This document shows positions 1 to 7,164 of a DNA stretch of 64,000 bases, piece after piece. The stretch spans positions 1 to 64,000 of the forward strand of contig CBDUGP010000012.1 of assembly GCA_965366625.1 (NCBI GenBank), in the 5' to 3' direction. The notes beneath the pieces were generated by a model. The model made no database searches and was not told the DNA's origin. It saw only the letters and a list, made by a program, of their open reading frames with translations. How positions within the stretch are numbered: the stretch's first letter is position 1; every line of letters starts with the position of its first letter. Position numbers and translations under genes: made by a program. This DNA comes from JAUIJL01 sp965366625 (GTDB taxonomy: Bacteria > Acidobacteriota > Thermoanaerobaculia > Multivoradales > J023).

Positions 1-170
1 AAGAGCCCGCTGTCGAGGCTGCGGCGGAAGAGGCTTCTGAGGAAGCTGTTGCAGAGGAGCCTGCGGCTGAAGAGCCCGCTGTCGAGGCTTCGGCGGAGGA
101 AGCTTCGGCGGAGGAGGCTTCGGAAGAAGCTCCTGCTGAGGACGCAGCCGAGGAGAAGAAGGAAGAGTAA
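1..170 (+). CDS. C-terminal tail of a truncated upstream protein, Glu/Ala-rich (possibly ribosomal protein S1)
   Basis: The reading frame is open from the left edge (first full codon at base 3) to a TAA at 168-170. It encodes about 55 residues made almost only of Glu, Ala, Ser, Pro and Val, ending in Lys-Lys-Glu-Glu. The DNA is built from imperfect repeats of a gaggaagcttcggcg-like unit. No folded domain is visible. In many bacteria rpsA, encoding ribosomal protein S1, lies just before an HU/IHF gene as here, and acidic low-complexity tails occur on some ribosomal proteins. The S1 identity rests only on that neighbourhood and is not shown by the residues. The real start lies outside the window. 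Confidence 0.6.
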   Translation, partial: EPAVEAAAEEASEEAVAEEPAAEEPAVEASAEEASAEEASEEAPAEDAAEEKKEE

Positions 171-180
171 TCTTCGTAAG

Positions 181-205
181 GTGGGCTCGGTTGAGCCGAG
201 CCCAC
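181..205 (+). terminator. Perfect 10-bp stem hairpin after the first gene
   Basis: GTGGGCTCGG at 181-190 is the exact reverse complement of CCGAGCCCAC at 196-205, with the five-base loop TTGAG. No T-tract follows, so it could be a weak terminator, an RNA-processing or stability hairpin, or an attenuator ahead of the HU-type gene that starts about 30 bases later. Confidence 0.55.
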
Positions 206-236
206 CCGACGCGAACCCAACCAGGAGGGCGGAGAG

Positions 237-530
237 TTGCCGAAACGGGATGCCATGACCAAGGCCGAGCTCGTGGAAGAAGTCGCGGGTATGACCCAAT
301 TGACGAAGAAACACGCAGAGATCATCGTCAACACCGTCTTCGGCAGCATTGTCGATTCCCTCAGAGGTGGCTCGAAGATCGAGCTTCGTGGGTTCGGCAG
401 CTTCCGGATTAGAAATAGGGGAGCCCGGATCGGACGCAATCCGAAAACCGGCGCCAAAGTCGATGTACCGGCTAAGCGAATCCCCTATTTCAAACCGGGC
501 AAAGAGCTGCGAGAAATGCTCAATACCTGA
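237..530 (+). CDS. HU/IHF-family DNA-bending protein
   Basis: This 97-residue protein has the whole HU/IHF fold: the N-terminal helices (TKAELVEEVAGMTQLTKKHAE), the IELRGFGSFRIRNRGARIGRNPKTG beta-arm segment that grips the minor groove, and the closing IPYFKPGKELREML helix. It acts as a dimer in the nucleoid and bends DNA. The TTG at 237 is preferred because AGGAGG at 223-228 lies eight bases upstream. A family-typical ATG at 255 (MTKAEL) has no comparable Shine-Dalgarno, and would drop six residues. HU and IHF subunits cannot be separated safely from one sequence; a gene behind rpsA would usually be ihfB. A strong hairpin closes the unit downstream. Confidence 0.93.
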   Translation: MPKRDAMTKAELVEEVAGMTQLTKKHAEIIVNTVFGSIVDSLRGGSKIELRGFGSFRIRNRGARIGRNPKTGAKVDVPAKRIPYFKPGKELREMLNT

Positions 531-628
531 GTCTTCGGCTCGGGTTGAGATCGGTGGGCAGGGTCGCTTAGTCGGCCTAGCCTCGTCGATCTCTCGATAT
601 CCACCCTCTCCCTAGGTAGGGGCGGATG

Positions 629-662
629 CAAGGGTGATATCCGATCCTGGATGTCACCCTTG
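629..662 (+). terminator. Strong terminator-like hairpin after the HU/IHF gene
   Basis: CAAGGGTGATATCC at 629-642 pairs with GGATGTCACCCTTG at 649-662 (14 bp with one G-T pair) around the six-base loop GATCCT. The T-rich stretch TTGTATTC overlaps and follows its right foot. It lies about 100 bases after the HU-type stop and separates that gene from the membrane-protein/lpxB unit. Confidence 0.75.
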
Positions 663-690
663 TTGTATTCAACTCCAAATCGGAAGAAAT

Positions 691-1140
691 ATGGCGAAGA
701 GCTCGAAGTCTGAAAAAGCGGACGAATTCGTCCCGACGGTCAATCCGTACCTAGCCGCTGGACTGGCTTGGTTCGTTCCGGGAGGTGGCCATTTCTATCT
801 CGCCCGTCGAGGACGTGGCGCGATTTTCTTCGTCATCATCTTGCTTTGCTTGGGAGTCGGTGTATTGCTTGACGGACGCCTTCCCTGGCAATTTTCCAAT
901 GCACCGTTGACCACCCTTGCCACCCTGGGAGCCCTGGGTAGCGGCCTTCCGTGCCTGATTCTGAAAATCGGTTTGGGTTACGAAGGGGATATGACTGCGG
1001 CCGGATATGAGTACGGCGGTGCATTCATCCTCACAGCCGGGCTCATGAACCTTCTCTTAGTTTTAGACGTCTGGGATATTGCTTGGGGCAAAGAAGATTT
1101 GGCAGTAGAGGATGACCCAAAGGAGGAATCGTCGCAATGA
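691..1140 (+). CDS. Small multi-pass membrane protein upstream of lpxB
   Basis: The protein has 149 residues. The segment VNPYLAAGLAWFVPGGGHFYLARRGRGAIFF is followed by at least three hydrophobic stretches (about residues 45-65, 75-100 and 115-135). The PGGGHFYLARRGRGA stretch recalls small TM2-like or DUF6677-type proteins, in which a glycine-rich turn joins helices near the N-terminus; that family name is a recollection and was not checked. The ATG at 691 is chosen over upstream in-frame starts because GGAAGA lies just before it and the longer form would begin inside the terminator hairpin. Its stop overlaps the next start (ATGA), so it is the first gene of the lpxB-msbA unit. Function unknown; the context suggests an envelope or lipid role. 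Confidence 0.8.
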   Translation: MAKSSKSEKADEFVPTVNPYLAAGLAWFVPGGGHFYLARRGRGAIFFVIILLCLGVGVLLDGRLPWQFSNAPLTTLATLGALGSGLPCLILKIGLGYEGDMTAAGYEYGGAFILTAGLMNLLLVLDVWDIAWGKEDLAVEDDPKEESSQ

Positions 1141-1331
1141 CCGATCACGTGCTCCTGATGGCCCTCTATTCTGGCCTGGTCAGCTTGTTCTTTGCAGTGC
1201 TCTCCCGGCGGCAAAGGAGAGATCAGATTCGGCTATTCTTGACCCTCTTCCTTGGGCTGATGGGCGGTGGCCTGGCGTTGGCTTGGCTGATGTACTTCTT
1301 CCCCTCGGGGCCACCGGCACCGATCCCCTGA
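1137..1331 (+). CDS. 64-residue two-helix membrane protein
   Basis: This tiny protein starts inside the stop of the gene before it (ATGA at 1137-1140) and ends six bases before lpxB. It has two hydrophobic helices (about residues 4-22 and 31-55) separated by a short basic loop, SRRQRRDQ, which should face the cytoplasm. It ends in a Pro-rich tail. I do not recognise a family. The tight coupling on both sides argues that it is a real gene translated with its neighbours, possibly a partner of the 149-residue membrane protein. Confidence 0.7.
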   Translation: MTDHVLLMALYSGLVSLFFAVLSRRQRRDQIRLFLTLFLGLMGGGLALAWLMYFFPSGPPAPIP

Positions 1332-1337
1332 AGCGAC

Positions 1338-2504
1338 ATGCCGGCAACCGACATTCTGATGGTGGCGGGAGAAGCTTCCGGTGACCTTCACGGCGCCCGC
1401 TTGCTTACGGAACTTAAGCAGCGGGTCCCCGACCTTCGAGCCTTCGGTCTCGGTGGGGACGAGCTGGAAGACGCAGGCTTTGATGCGGTCGCACACAGCT
1501 CCGAAATCGCTGTGGTCGGAATCGCGGAGGTCTTGAAGATCCTTCGGAGAGCCCGCGAGATTTTCGCCGCGATCTTGGCTGAGGTCGATCGCCGTGGCGC
1601 CCGTTGGGCCATCTTGATCGACTCTCCCGACTTTAATCTTCGACTGGCCAAGCAGCTCCGGCGCCGTGGGGTTCGGGTGATCTACTACATCAGCCCCCAG
1701 GTTTGGGCCTGGCGAAAACGCCGAATCCATGCCATCGCCAGGGATGTGGATCTCATGTTGGTGCTGTTTCCGTTCGAAAAAGAATTCTATCGAAATCACG
1801 ATGTGGACGTCCGTCACGTCGGCCATCCTTTGGTCGACGAGGTGCCGAGACTCGAGCAGGTTTGGGATCGAGAGTCTCTGGACGACGGTCAGCCTGCCAG
1901 GCCCACGCTGGCTTTGCTTCCGGGGTCACGCCGCAGTGAGATCCATGCCCTCTTGCCCTGGATGCTCGAAGCGGTGTCCCAGGTCGCGTCGCGCCGAGTG
2001 GGCGGGCTGACCTGCCGGTTGATCCAAGCGCCGAACATTCCGGAGCAGCTTTTCGACCAAATTCTCGGGGCTTCCAGGGCAGAAGAGTGTGGTGTTGAGG
2101 TTCTGAGAATCCGCTCCGACCGATTTCAGGCCATCGCCGGCAGCCATTTGGCGGTATGTGCCTCAGGAACCGCCACCTTAGAGGTGGCCCTGCTGAGCAC
2201 GCCGCTGTTGGTGATGTATCGGCTCAAATGGACCAGCTATATTCTGGGCAAGCTATTGGTCGATTTACCGTATTTCTGCATGGTGAATCTGGTTCTCGAT
2301 CGGGGCGTGGTACCCGAACTCTTGCAAAGGGAAGCGCGCCCGGAAAAAGTCGCGGCCCAAATAGAAGAGCTGCTGAGTTCTGAGGAGAAAATCCACCAGA
2401 TGCGAGAGGGCTTGGCGTTGCTACGACCGGCCTTGGGAAGCTCAGGTGCGAGTTCGCGAGCCGCGCAAGCCGTTGCCGAGCGTCTGTTGGAGACGACGCC
2501 ATGA
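1338..2504 (+). CDS. lpxB: Lipid-A-disaccharide synthase
   Basis: LpxB joins UDP-2,3-diacylglucosamine to lipid X (2,3-diacylglucosamine-1-phosphate), making the lipid A disaccharide on the inner face of the inner membrane. The 388 residues show the family signatures in order: GEASGDLHGA near the N-terminus, IDSPDFNLRLAK, YYISPQVWAWR, VGHPL, and LALLPGSRRSEI opening the nucleotide-binding half. AGSHLAVCASGTATLEVALL follows later. The length is normal for the family (about 380). Its stop overlaps the start of the flippase gene (ATGA), so making and exporting lipid A are translationally coupled. LpxB shows that the organism makes LPS or a lipid-A-like outer leaflet. Confidence 0.96.
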   Translation: MPATDILMVAGEASGDLHGARLLTELKQRVPDLRAFGLGGDELEDAGFDAVAHSSEIAVVGIAEVLKILRRAREIFAAILAEVDRRGARWAILIDSPDFNLRLAKQLRRRGVRVIYYISPQVWAWRKRRIHAIARDVDLMLVLFPFEKEFYRNHDVDVRHVGHPLVDEVPRLEQVWDRESLDDGQPARPTLALLPGSRRSEIHALLPWMLEAVSQVASRRVGGLTCRLIQAPNIPEQLFDQILGASRAEECGVEVLRIRSDRFQAIAGSHLAVCASGTATLEVALLSTPLLVMYRLKWTSYILGKLLVDLPYFCMVNLVLDRGVVPELLQREARPEKVAAQIEELLSSEEKIHQMREGLALLRPALGSSGASSRAAQAVAERLLETTP

Positions 2505-4405
2505 GCCTCTTGCGTTTTTTGGGCACCTACTTTAGGCCATACCTCGGCCAGGTCGGGCTTGCGGTGCTAGCGGCGTTGGTCTATGCCGTCTGCAGCGTGT
2601 TGATGTTGGTGGTCTTCCAAATGGTCCTGTCGGACGTGGTCCAGACCGATCGCTCGCTTCAGGACCTAGTGGGTGGAGGAGCTTCCGACGCATCTGACCC
2701 GGGCGATCAGGACGCCGTCGACCCAGAAGGCCTGCTGCCCATTGACCTTCAAGACCTGGACTTGCACGGGCGCCTTTTAGAGGGTTACGAGAGTCTGAAG
2801 ACCTGGCTCGGGGTGGATGAGACCTCGGTAGTTTATTTCGTTCCCATGCTCATGATCTTGGTGGTGGCCTTCCGGAGCCTGGCTCGATTCGCCAATGGTT
2901 ATCTTTTTCAGATCATAGGATTAGGGGCTACCAACGATCTGAGAAACCATCTCTATGAGCGGCTGTTGCACCAGAGCAGCAACTTCTATTCGAGACATCC
3001 TTCCGGCGAAATCCTGAGTCGCATAGGCAACGATATCGGTGTTTTGCAAAACGCGGTGTCAACTCGCTTCGTGGACTTCTTCCAACAGGTGCCGACCTTT
3101 ATCGGCATCCTTTGGTTTCTGTTGTCCTTGAATTTGGAGCTGACCTTGATCGTTTTTCTGGTGGTGCCGGCCATCGCCCTGCCGATTGTGCAATTCGGCA
3201 AAGGAATGAGAAAAACCAGCCACAAGAGCCAAGAGCGGCTGGCCGACCTTTCCAATTTGGTGGCTGAGGCGGTCCGTGGACATCGGGTGGTCAAGGCCTT
3301 CGGCATGGAAGATTTCGAGCTGAAGCGTTTCGGTGAGGCCACAGCACGCCATCTGCGGGTCAAGTTGCGCGCGCAGCTTCTAGCCTATGCATCGGGGCCG
3401 GTGATCGAAACCTTGGCGGTGATCGGTGCGGGAGGTTTCCTGATCTTCGCTGGACAGGCGGTGCGCAAGGGCGAGCTGACGGCTTCCGTTTTGGTAACTT
3501 TCTTGGTTGCGGTTTTGTCCCTCTACGACCCCATCCGCAAGCTGAATAAAGTCAATCTGGTGCTGCAGGAGGCCCTGGCGGCAGCTCATCGGGTAAGAGA
3601 CATTATTGAAGCACCCAACGAGATCGTGTCGCGACCAGATGCCCCGGCTCTGCCGGCTATCGAGCAACAGATTCGGTTCGATGGGGTGTCTTTTGCCTAT
3701 GACCAAGAGTCGGTGCTGAAGGGGATCGACCTGACCATTCCTCGCGGGCAAGTCGTGGCCTTGGTGGGTTTTACGGGCGCCGGCAAGTCGACCCTGGTCA
3801 ACCTGCTTCCGAGGTTCTTCGATCCCACGGAAGGCCGCGTGGAGATCGACGGCATGGATCTACGGGACGTGTCCCTGGACAGCTTGCGTTCGCAGATCGG
3901 ATTAGTGACCCAGGATACTGTGCTCTTTAACGACACTGTTCGCAACAACATCGCTTATGGGCGCGCGGACGCCTCGATGGATAAGGTGAAGGCGGCAGCC
4001 CGTGCAGCCTATGCGGACGGTTTCATCGAGGAGATGAAGGACGGTTACAACACCCGGGTCGGGGAGTCGGGAGCAAATCTGTCGGGCGGGCAACGCCAAC
4101 GTCTGGCGATTGCCAGGGCCCTGTTCAAAGATCCACCGATCCTGATTCTGGATGAGGCGACCTCCCATCTCGACAGTGAAGCGGAATCCTTGGTGCAAAA
4201 AGCCCTCTACAATCTCATGTCCGGTAGAACAGCCCTGGTGATCGCCCATCGACTCTCGACGATCCAAAGGGCGGATAGGATCTTGGTCATGAATGAGGGG
4301 CAGGTCGTGGAGGAAGGCACCCACGAGCAGCTCTTAAATCAGGAAGGCATCTATCGTCGCCTCCATGATCTGCAATTACAGGAAGGGGACCGCTCTGATG
4401 CGTAG
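2501..4405 (+). CDS. msbA: MsbA-type lipid A ABC exporter
   Basis: This is a 634-residue half-transporter in which an N-terminal membrane domain is fused to an ATPase domain. The last third carries Walker A GFTGAGKST, the signature LSGGQRQRLAIARAL, Walker B ILILDEATSHLD and the H-loop IAHRLST. The protein dimerises and flips core-lipid A across the inner membrane; the overlap with lpxB supports that substrate over a general drug exporter. An insertion of about 70 acidic residues (roughly residues 50-110) sits between the first two membrane helices, so the protein is longer than the usual 580. It would lie on the periplasmic side. Its 3' end overlaps the YicC gene by eight bases. Confidence 0.92.
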   Translation: MSLLRFLGTYFRPYLGQVGLAVLAALVYAVCSVLMLVVFQMVLSDVVQTDRSLQDLVGGGASDASDPGDQDAVDPEGLLPIDLQDLDLHGRLLEGYESLKTWLGVDETSVVYFVPMLMILVVAFRSLARFANGYLFQIIGLGATNDLRNHLYERLLHQSSNFYSRHPSGEILSRIGNDIGVLQNAVSTRFVDFFQQVPTFIGILWFLLSLNLELTLIVFLVVPAIALPIVQFGKGMRKTSHKSQERLADLSNLVAEAVRGHRVVKAFGMEDFELKRFGEATARHLRVKLRAQLLAYASGPVIETLAVIGAGGFLIFAGQAVRKGELTASVLVTFLVAVLSLYDPIRKLNKVNLVLQEALAAAHRVRDIIEAPNEIVSRPDAPALPAIEQQIRFDGVSFAYDQESVLKGIDLTIPRGQVVALVGFTGAGKSTLVNLLPRFFDPTEGRVEIDGMDLRDVSLDSLRSQIGLVTQDTVLFNDTVRNNIAYGRADASMDKVKAAARAAYADGFIEEMKDGYNTRVGESGANLSGGQRQRLAIARALFKDPPILILDEATSHLDSEAESLVQKALYNLMSGRTALVIAHRLSTIQRADRILVMNEGQVVEEGTHEQLLNQEGIYRRLHDLQLQEGDRSDA

Positions 4406-5279
4406 TATGACCGGCTTCGGACAGGGGTCGGCGGAGGGGGAGAGGTTTCGGGTCGCGGTGACCCTTCGTGCGGTGAACCACCGATACTTGGATTTGGTGC
4501 TTCGGCTCAAAGATGAAGTGAGATCCGCTGAACGGGACCTACGAAATTTGCTGACCGAGGTCTTGGAGCGGGGAAGGGTAGAAGCGGTATTCGATTTTGA
4601 AGCCGTTGGTGATCGGGGGGCGAAAATCGTCGTTGATCGAGCGCTGGCCAAATCCTTGCGCGGCGCGGTGGACGAACTCGCCTCGGCAGGGCTCCTGGCC
4701 TCGGAGATCACGTTGTCCGATTTGCTTCGTCTGCCGGAAGCACTGAAAGTTGAGGCGCAGGACGATCCGTGGAGCAGTGAAGATTTAGATCTGTTGTTCG
4801 CCGCGACTCGCCGAGCCCTGGCGCAATTGACGGAGGCACGATCTGTCGAGGGCAAGACCCTGGAGACGGTCGTTCTGGAGCGAATTTCCTTGCTGCGAGA
4901 GTTGCATCAAAAAATGGTCGGGCTGGCTGCGGCCCTGCCTGAGCAATTGGCGACGGCCTTGGCTGAGCGAATCGAGCACTTGGTGGACTCCGACTCCCTG
5001 CCCGACGGCACCCGAATCGCCCAAGAGGTGGCCTTATTGGTCGACCGAACCGATGTCAGCGAGGAACTCGACCGGTTGGTGTCTCATTTGGACCATTTCG
5101 AGCAAATCGTAGGGGCTGAAGGCTCCATCGGCAAACGTTTGGATTTCTTGAGCCAGGAGATATTTCGGGAGCTCAATACCATCGGCTCAAAGTGTCGGGA
5201 TGCTCCATTGGTTCGGCTCGTGTTGGAAGCAAAGTTCTTGGTCGAGCAAATTCGAGAGCAAGTTCAAAATGTCGAATGA
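4398..5279 (+). CDS. YicC family endoribonuclease
   Basis: The 293-residue protein begins with MRSMTGFG, the hallmark N-terminus of YicC proteins, and ends with the conserved segment EGSIGKRLDFLSQEIFRELNTIGSKC followed by KFLVEQIREQVQNVE. Family members in E. coli and Bacillus are reported endoribonucleases linked to sRNA decay and stationary-phase fitness. The ATG at 4398 gives the canonical start and overlaps the msbA end by eight bases. The gene overlaps gmk by 11 bases. The order yicC-gmk-rpoZ is conserved across many phyla. Confidence 0.93.
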   Translation: MRSMTGFGQGSAEGERFRVAVTLRAVNHRYLDLVLRLKDEVRSAERDLRNLLTEVLERGRVEAVFDFEAVGDRGAKIVVDRALAKSLRGAVDELASAGLLASEITLSDLLRLPEALKVEAQDDPWSSEDLDLLFAATRRALAQLTEARSVEGKTLETVVLERISLLRELHQKMVGLAAALPEQLATALAERIEHLVDSDSLPDGTRIAQEVALLVDRTDVSEELDRLVSHLDHFEQIVGAEGSIGKRLDFLSQEIFRELNTIGSKCRDAPLVRLVLEAKFLVEQIREQVQNVE

Positions 5280-5943
5280 TCTAGACCGTGTTGAAGGCGC
5301 GCAGCGGGTTGAAGGGGGTGACCTCTTCGTATTGTCGGCCCCATCGGGCGCCGGCAAGTCGACATTGATCCGTATGCTCTTCGAGCGCTTTCCAGAACTC
5401 GCCCGGCGCCTTGCCTTTTCAGTCAGCCATGCCACGCGCCCTGCCCGGAAAGGGGAGGTCCACGGACGTCACTACTATTTCGTCGAGGAACCGACATTCC
5501 GGCAGATGATCGAGCAGGGGAGTTTCTTGGAATGGGCAGAAGTCCACGGTCACTTCAAGGGCACGAGCCTCGATGAAGTGGAGCGGTTGCGTGCAGCCGG
5601 ACGAGACGTCCTTTTGGAGATCGATGTCCAAGGGGCGGCGCAGATTCGAGATCGCTTTGAAGGGGCGATTTCGGTTTTCGTGCTTCCCCCCAGCTATGCG
5701 GTTCTGGAGCGTAGATTGCGGGGTAGAGGATCCGACAGCGAAGAACAGATTCAGCGCAGGCTGCGCGACGCAGTGAACGAGATTCGCCAATGCGTAGACT
5801 ACGAATATGTTATCCTCAACGACGATTTAGCCGCCGCGTGTGAGGCCTTAGCCGCCGTTTTCCATGCCAGGCGCTTCCACCACGATCGCATGCAACCTCA
5901 GATTCAACGAGTTCTGCATACCCTTCCGGACGATTCTTCCTGA
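5269..5943 (+). CDS. gmk: Guanylate kinase
   Basis: Guanylate kinase phosphorylates GMP to GDP with ATP in the cytosol. The 224 residues contain the P-loop SAPSGAGKSTLIRML, the GMP-binding SVSHATRPARKGEVHGRHYYFV and GSFLEWAEVHGHFKGTS stretches, and DVLLEIDVQGAAQIR. The ATG at 5269 lies inside the end of the YicC gene and leaves a ten-residue variable leader (DRVEGAQRVE) before the domain. Length is normal for the family. Confidence 0.96.
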   Translation: MSNDLDRVEGAQRVEGGDLFVLSAPSGAGKSTLIRMLFERFPELARRLAFSVSHATRPARKGEVHGRHYYFVEEPTFRQMIEQGSFLEWAEVHGHFKGTSLDEVERLRAAGRDVLLEIDVQGAAQIRDRFEGAISVFVLPPSYAVLERRLRGRGSDSEEQIQRRLRDAVNEIRQCVDYEYVILNDDLAAACEALAAVFHARRFHHDRMQPQIQRVLHTLPDDSS

Positions 5944-6006
5944 CGGAGTGGTTCGGATTTGGACTTTGATCGCCCCTTCTTCTTCACCAGGGGCTAGGAG
6001 CTTCCC

Positions 6007-6252
6007 ATGCACGATATGCCCGAAAAGATCGACAGCAAATTTCGCTACGTCTTGTTGGCCGCAACCCGTGCCGAGCAGTTGATGCTTGGCGCTCAGTCCA
6101 AGCTTGCCAAACCCGAAAAACCCACCAGCGCAGGCATGCGTGAGGTGATGGAGGAACTCGTGGAGTGGGATTACGGCCCCCGGCCCGAGCCGATTGCCGT
6201 CGAGTCCAAGGACGAGGATCTGATCGAAGACGTCGATAGCGTCGAAAGCTGA
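6007..6252 (+). CDS. rpoZ: RNA polymerase omega subunit
   Basis: The 81-residue protein has the omega signature DSKFRYVLLAATRAEQLMLGA and a short acidic C-terminal tail. Omega stabilises beta-prime and helps assemble the core enzyme. AGGAG at 5996-6000 lies six bases before the chosen ATG; a second ATG at 6016 would remove three residues. Its position after gmk is the usual one. Confidence 0.9.
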   Translation: MHDMPEKIDSKFRYVLLAATRAEQLMLGAQSKLAKPEKPTSAGMREVMEELVEWDYGPRPEPIAVESKDEDLIEDVDSVES

Positions 6253-6292
6253 TAGGCACCTGAACGCCAACTGCCATTTTCTGAGGTCTTAG

Positions 6293-7141
6293 GTGGGCGA
6301 TTATTCTCCCAAGCCGTTGAGCGATGTCTTGACTTATCTGGACGGCCTGGGCTTCGATCACCTCTACATATCGTCTCCTTCCACGGGCACCGCCCGGGGT
6401 GCAGGGAGAAGATCGGCAATTCGGGCCAAGCAACCCGATCCGAAACCGAATTTGCCCGAACATGCTTCGGGCCGGTCTTCGGACCCAAACCCGGGGCGAC
6501 AGGTCACGGAACCGGAGAGGATCTCCGGTGGCTCGAGTCCGAGTTCTTTGCCGACGATTCCCGCCTCGCCTCCTCCCGAGCAAAGGGCGGAGCTGTTCCG
6601 TCAGATTCAGCAAGCAGCGGAATCTTGTACCGCCTGCAGTCTGAGCGAAACTCGCAAGACAGTGGTATTCGGCTCTGGGGATCCCAAAGCGCAGCTCATG
6701 TTGATCGGCGAAGGGCCCGGCTCTGAGGAGGACCGTCAAGGCCTACCGTTCGTCGGCCCAGCCGGAGCGCTGCTGACTCGAATTCTCCAAGCGATTGGCC
6801 TACGCCGTGACGAGGTCTACATCGCCAACGTGGTGAAGTGCAGGCCACCCAGAAATCGGGACCCAAAACCTGATGAAGTGCTGGCTTGTCGAGGGTATTT
6901 GGAACGTCAGATTTCGCTGGTCCAGCCGAAAGTAATTTTGGCTTTAGGGCGGGTCGCTGCCCAATCGTTGCTCGGCACCACGGCCTCCCTCGGCAGCTTG
7001 CGGGGACGGTGGCATCAGGTGCAGGGAGTGGAGACTCGGGTGACCTATCATCCTGCGGCTCTGCTCAGGAATGAAAGCTGGAAGCGACCCACCTGGGAAG
7101 ATCTAAAGATTGTAAGGGACCGGCTCCAGCCCAATTCCTGA
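6293..7141 (+). CDS. Family 4/5 uracil-DNA glycosylase (Fe-S type)
   Basis: The 282-residue enzyme removes uracil from DNA to start base excision repair. The catalytic region (about residues 100-275) shows the cluster-binding cysteines CTAC, then LMLIGEGPGSEEDRQGLPFVGPAG, a third cysteine in NVVKCRPP, a fourth in LACRGYLE, and the closing HPAALLR. This is the 4Fe-4S UDG pattern found in thermophiles and many bacteria. The first 90 residues, rich in Pro, Ser, Gly and Arg, are a low-complexity extension. The start is a GTG at 6293 with GAGG at 6282-6285; a shorter start inside the extension cannot be excluded. Confidence 0.92.
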   Translation: MGDYSPKPLSDVLTYLDGLGFDHLYISSPSTGTARGAGRRSAIRAKQPDPKPNLPEHASGRSSDPNPGRQVTEPERISGGSSPSSLPTIPASPPPEQRAELFRQIQQAAESCTACSLSETRKTVVFGSGDPKAQLMLIGEGPGSEEDRQGLPFVGPAGALLTRILQAIGLRRDEVYIANVVKCRPPRNRDPKPDEVLACRGYLERQISLVQPKVILALGRVAAQSLLGTTASLGSLRGRWHQVQGVETRVTYHPAALLRNESWKRPTWEDLKIVRDRLQPNS

Positions 7142-7164
7142 CGGCGGATTTCAGGAGCGCGCGC

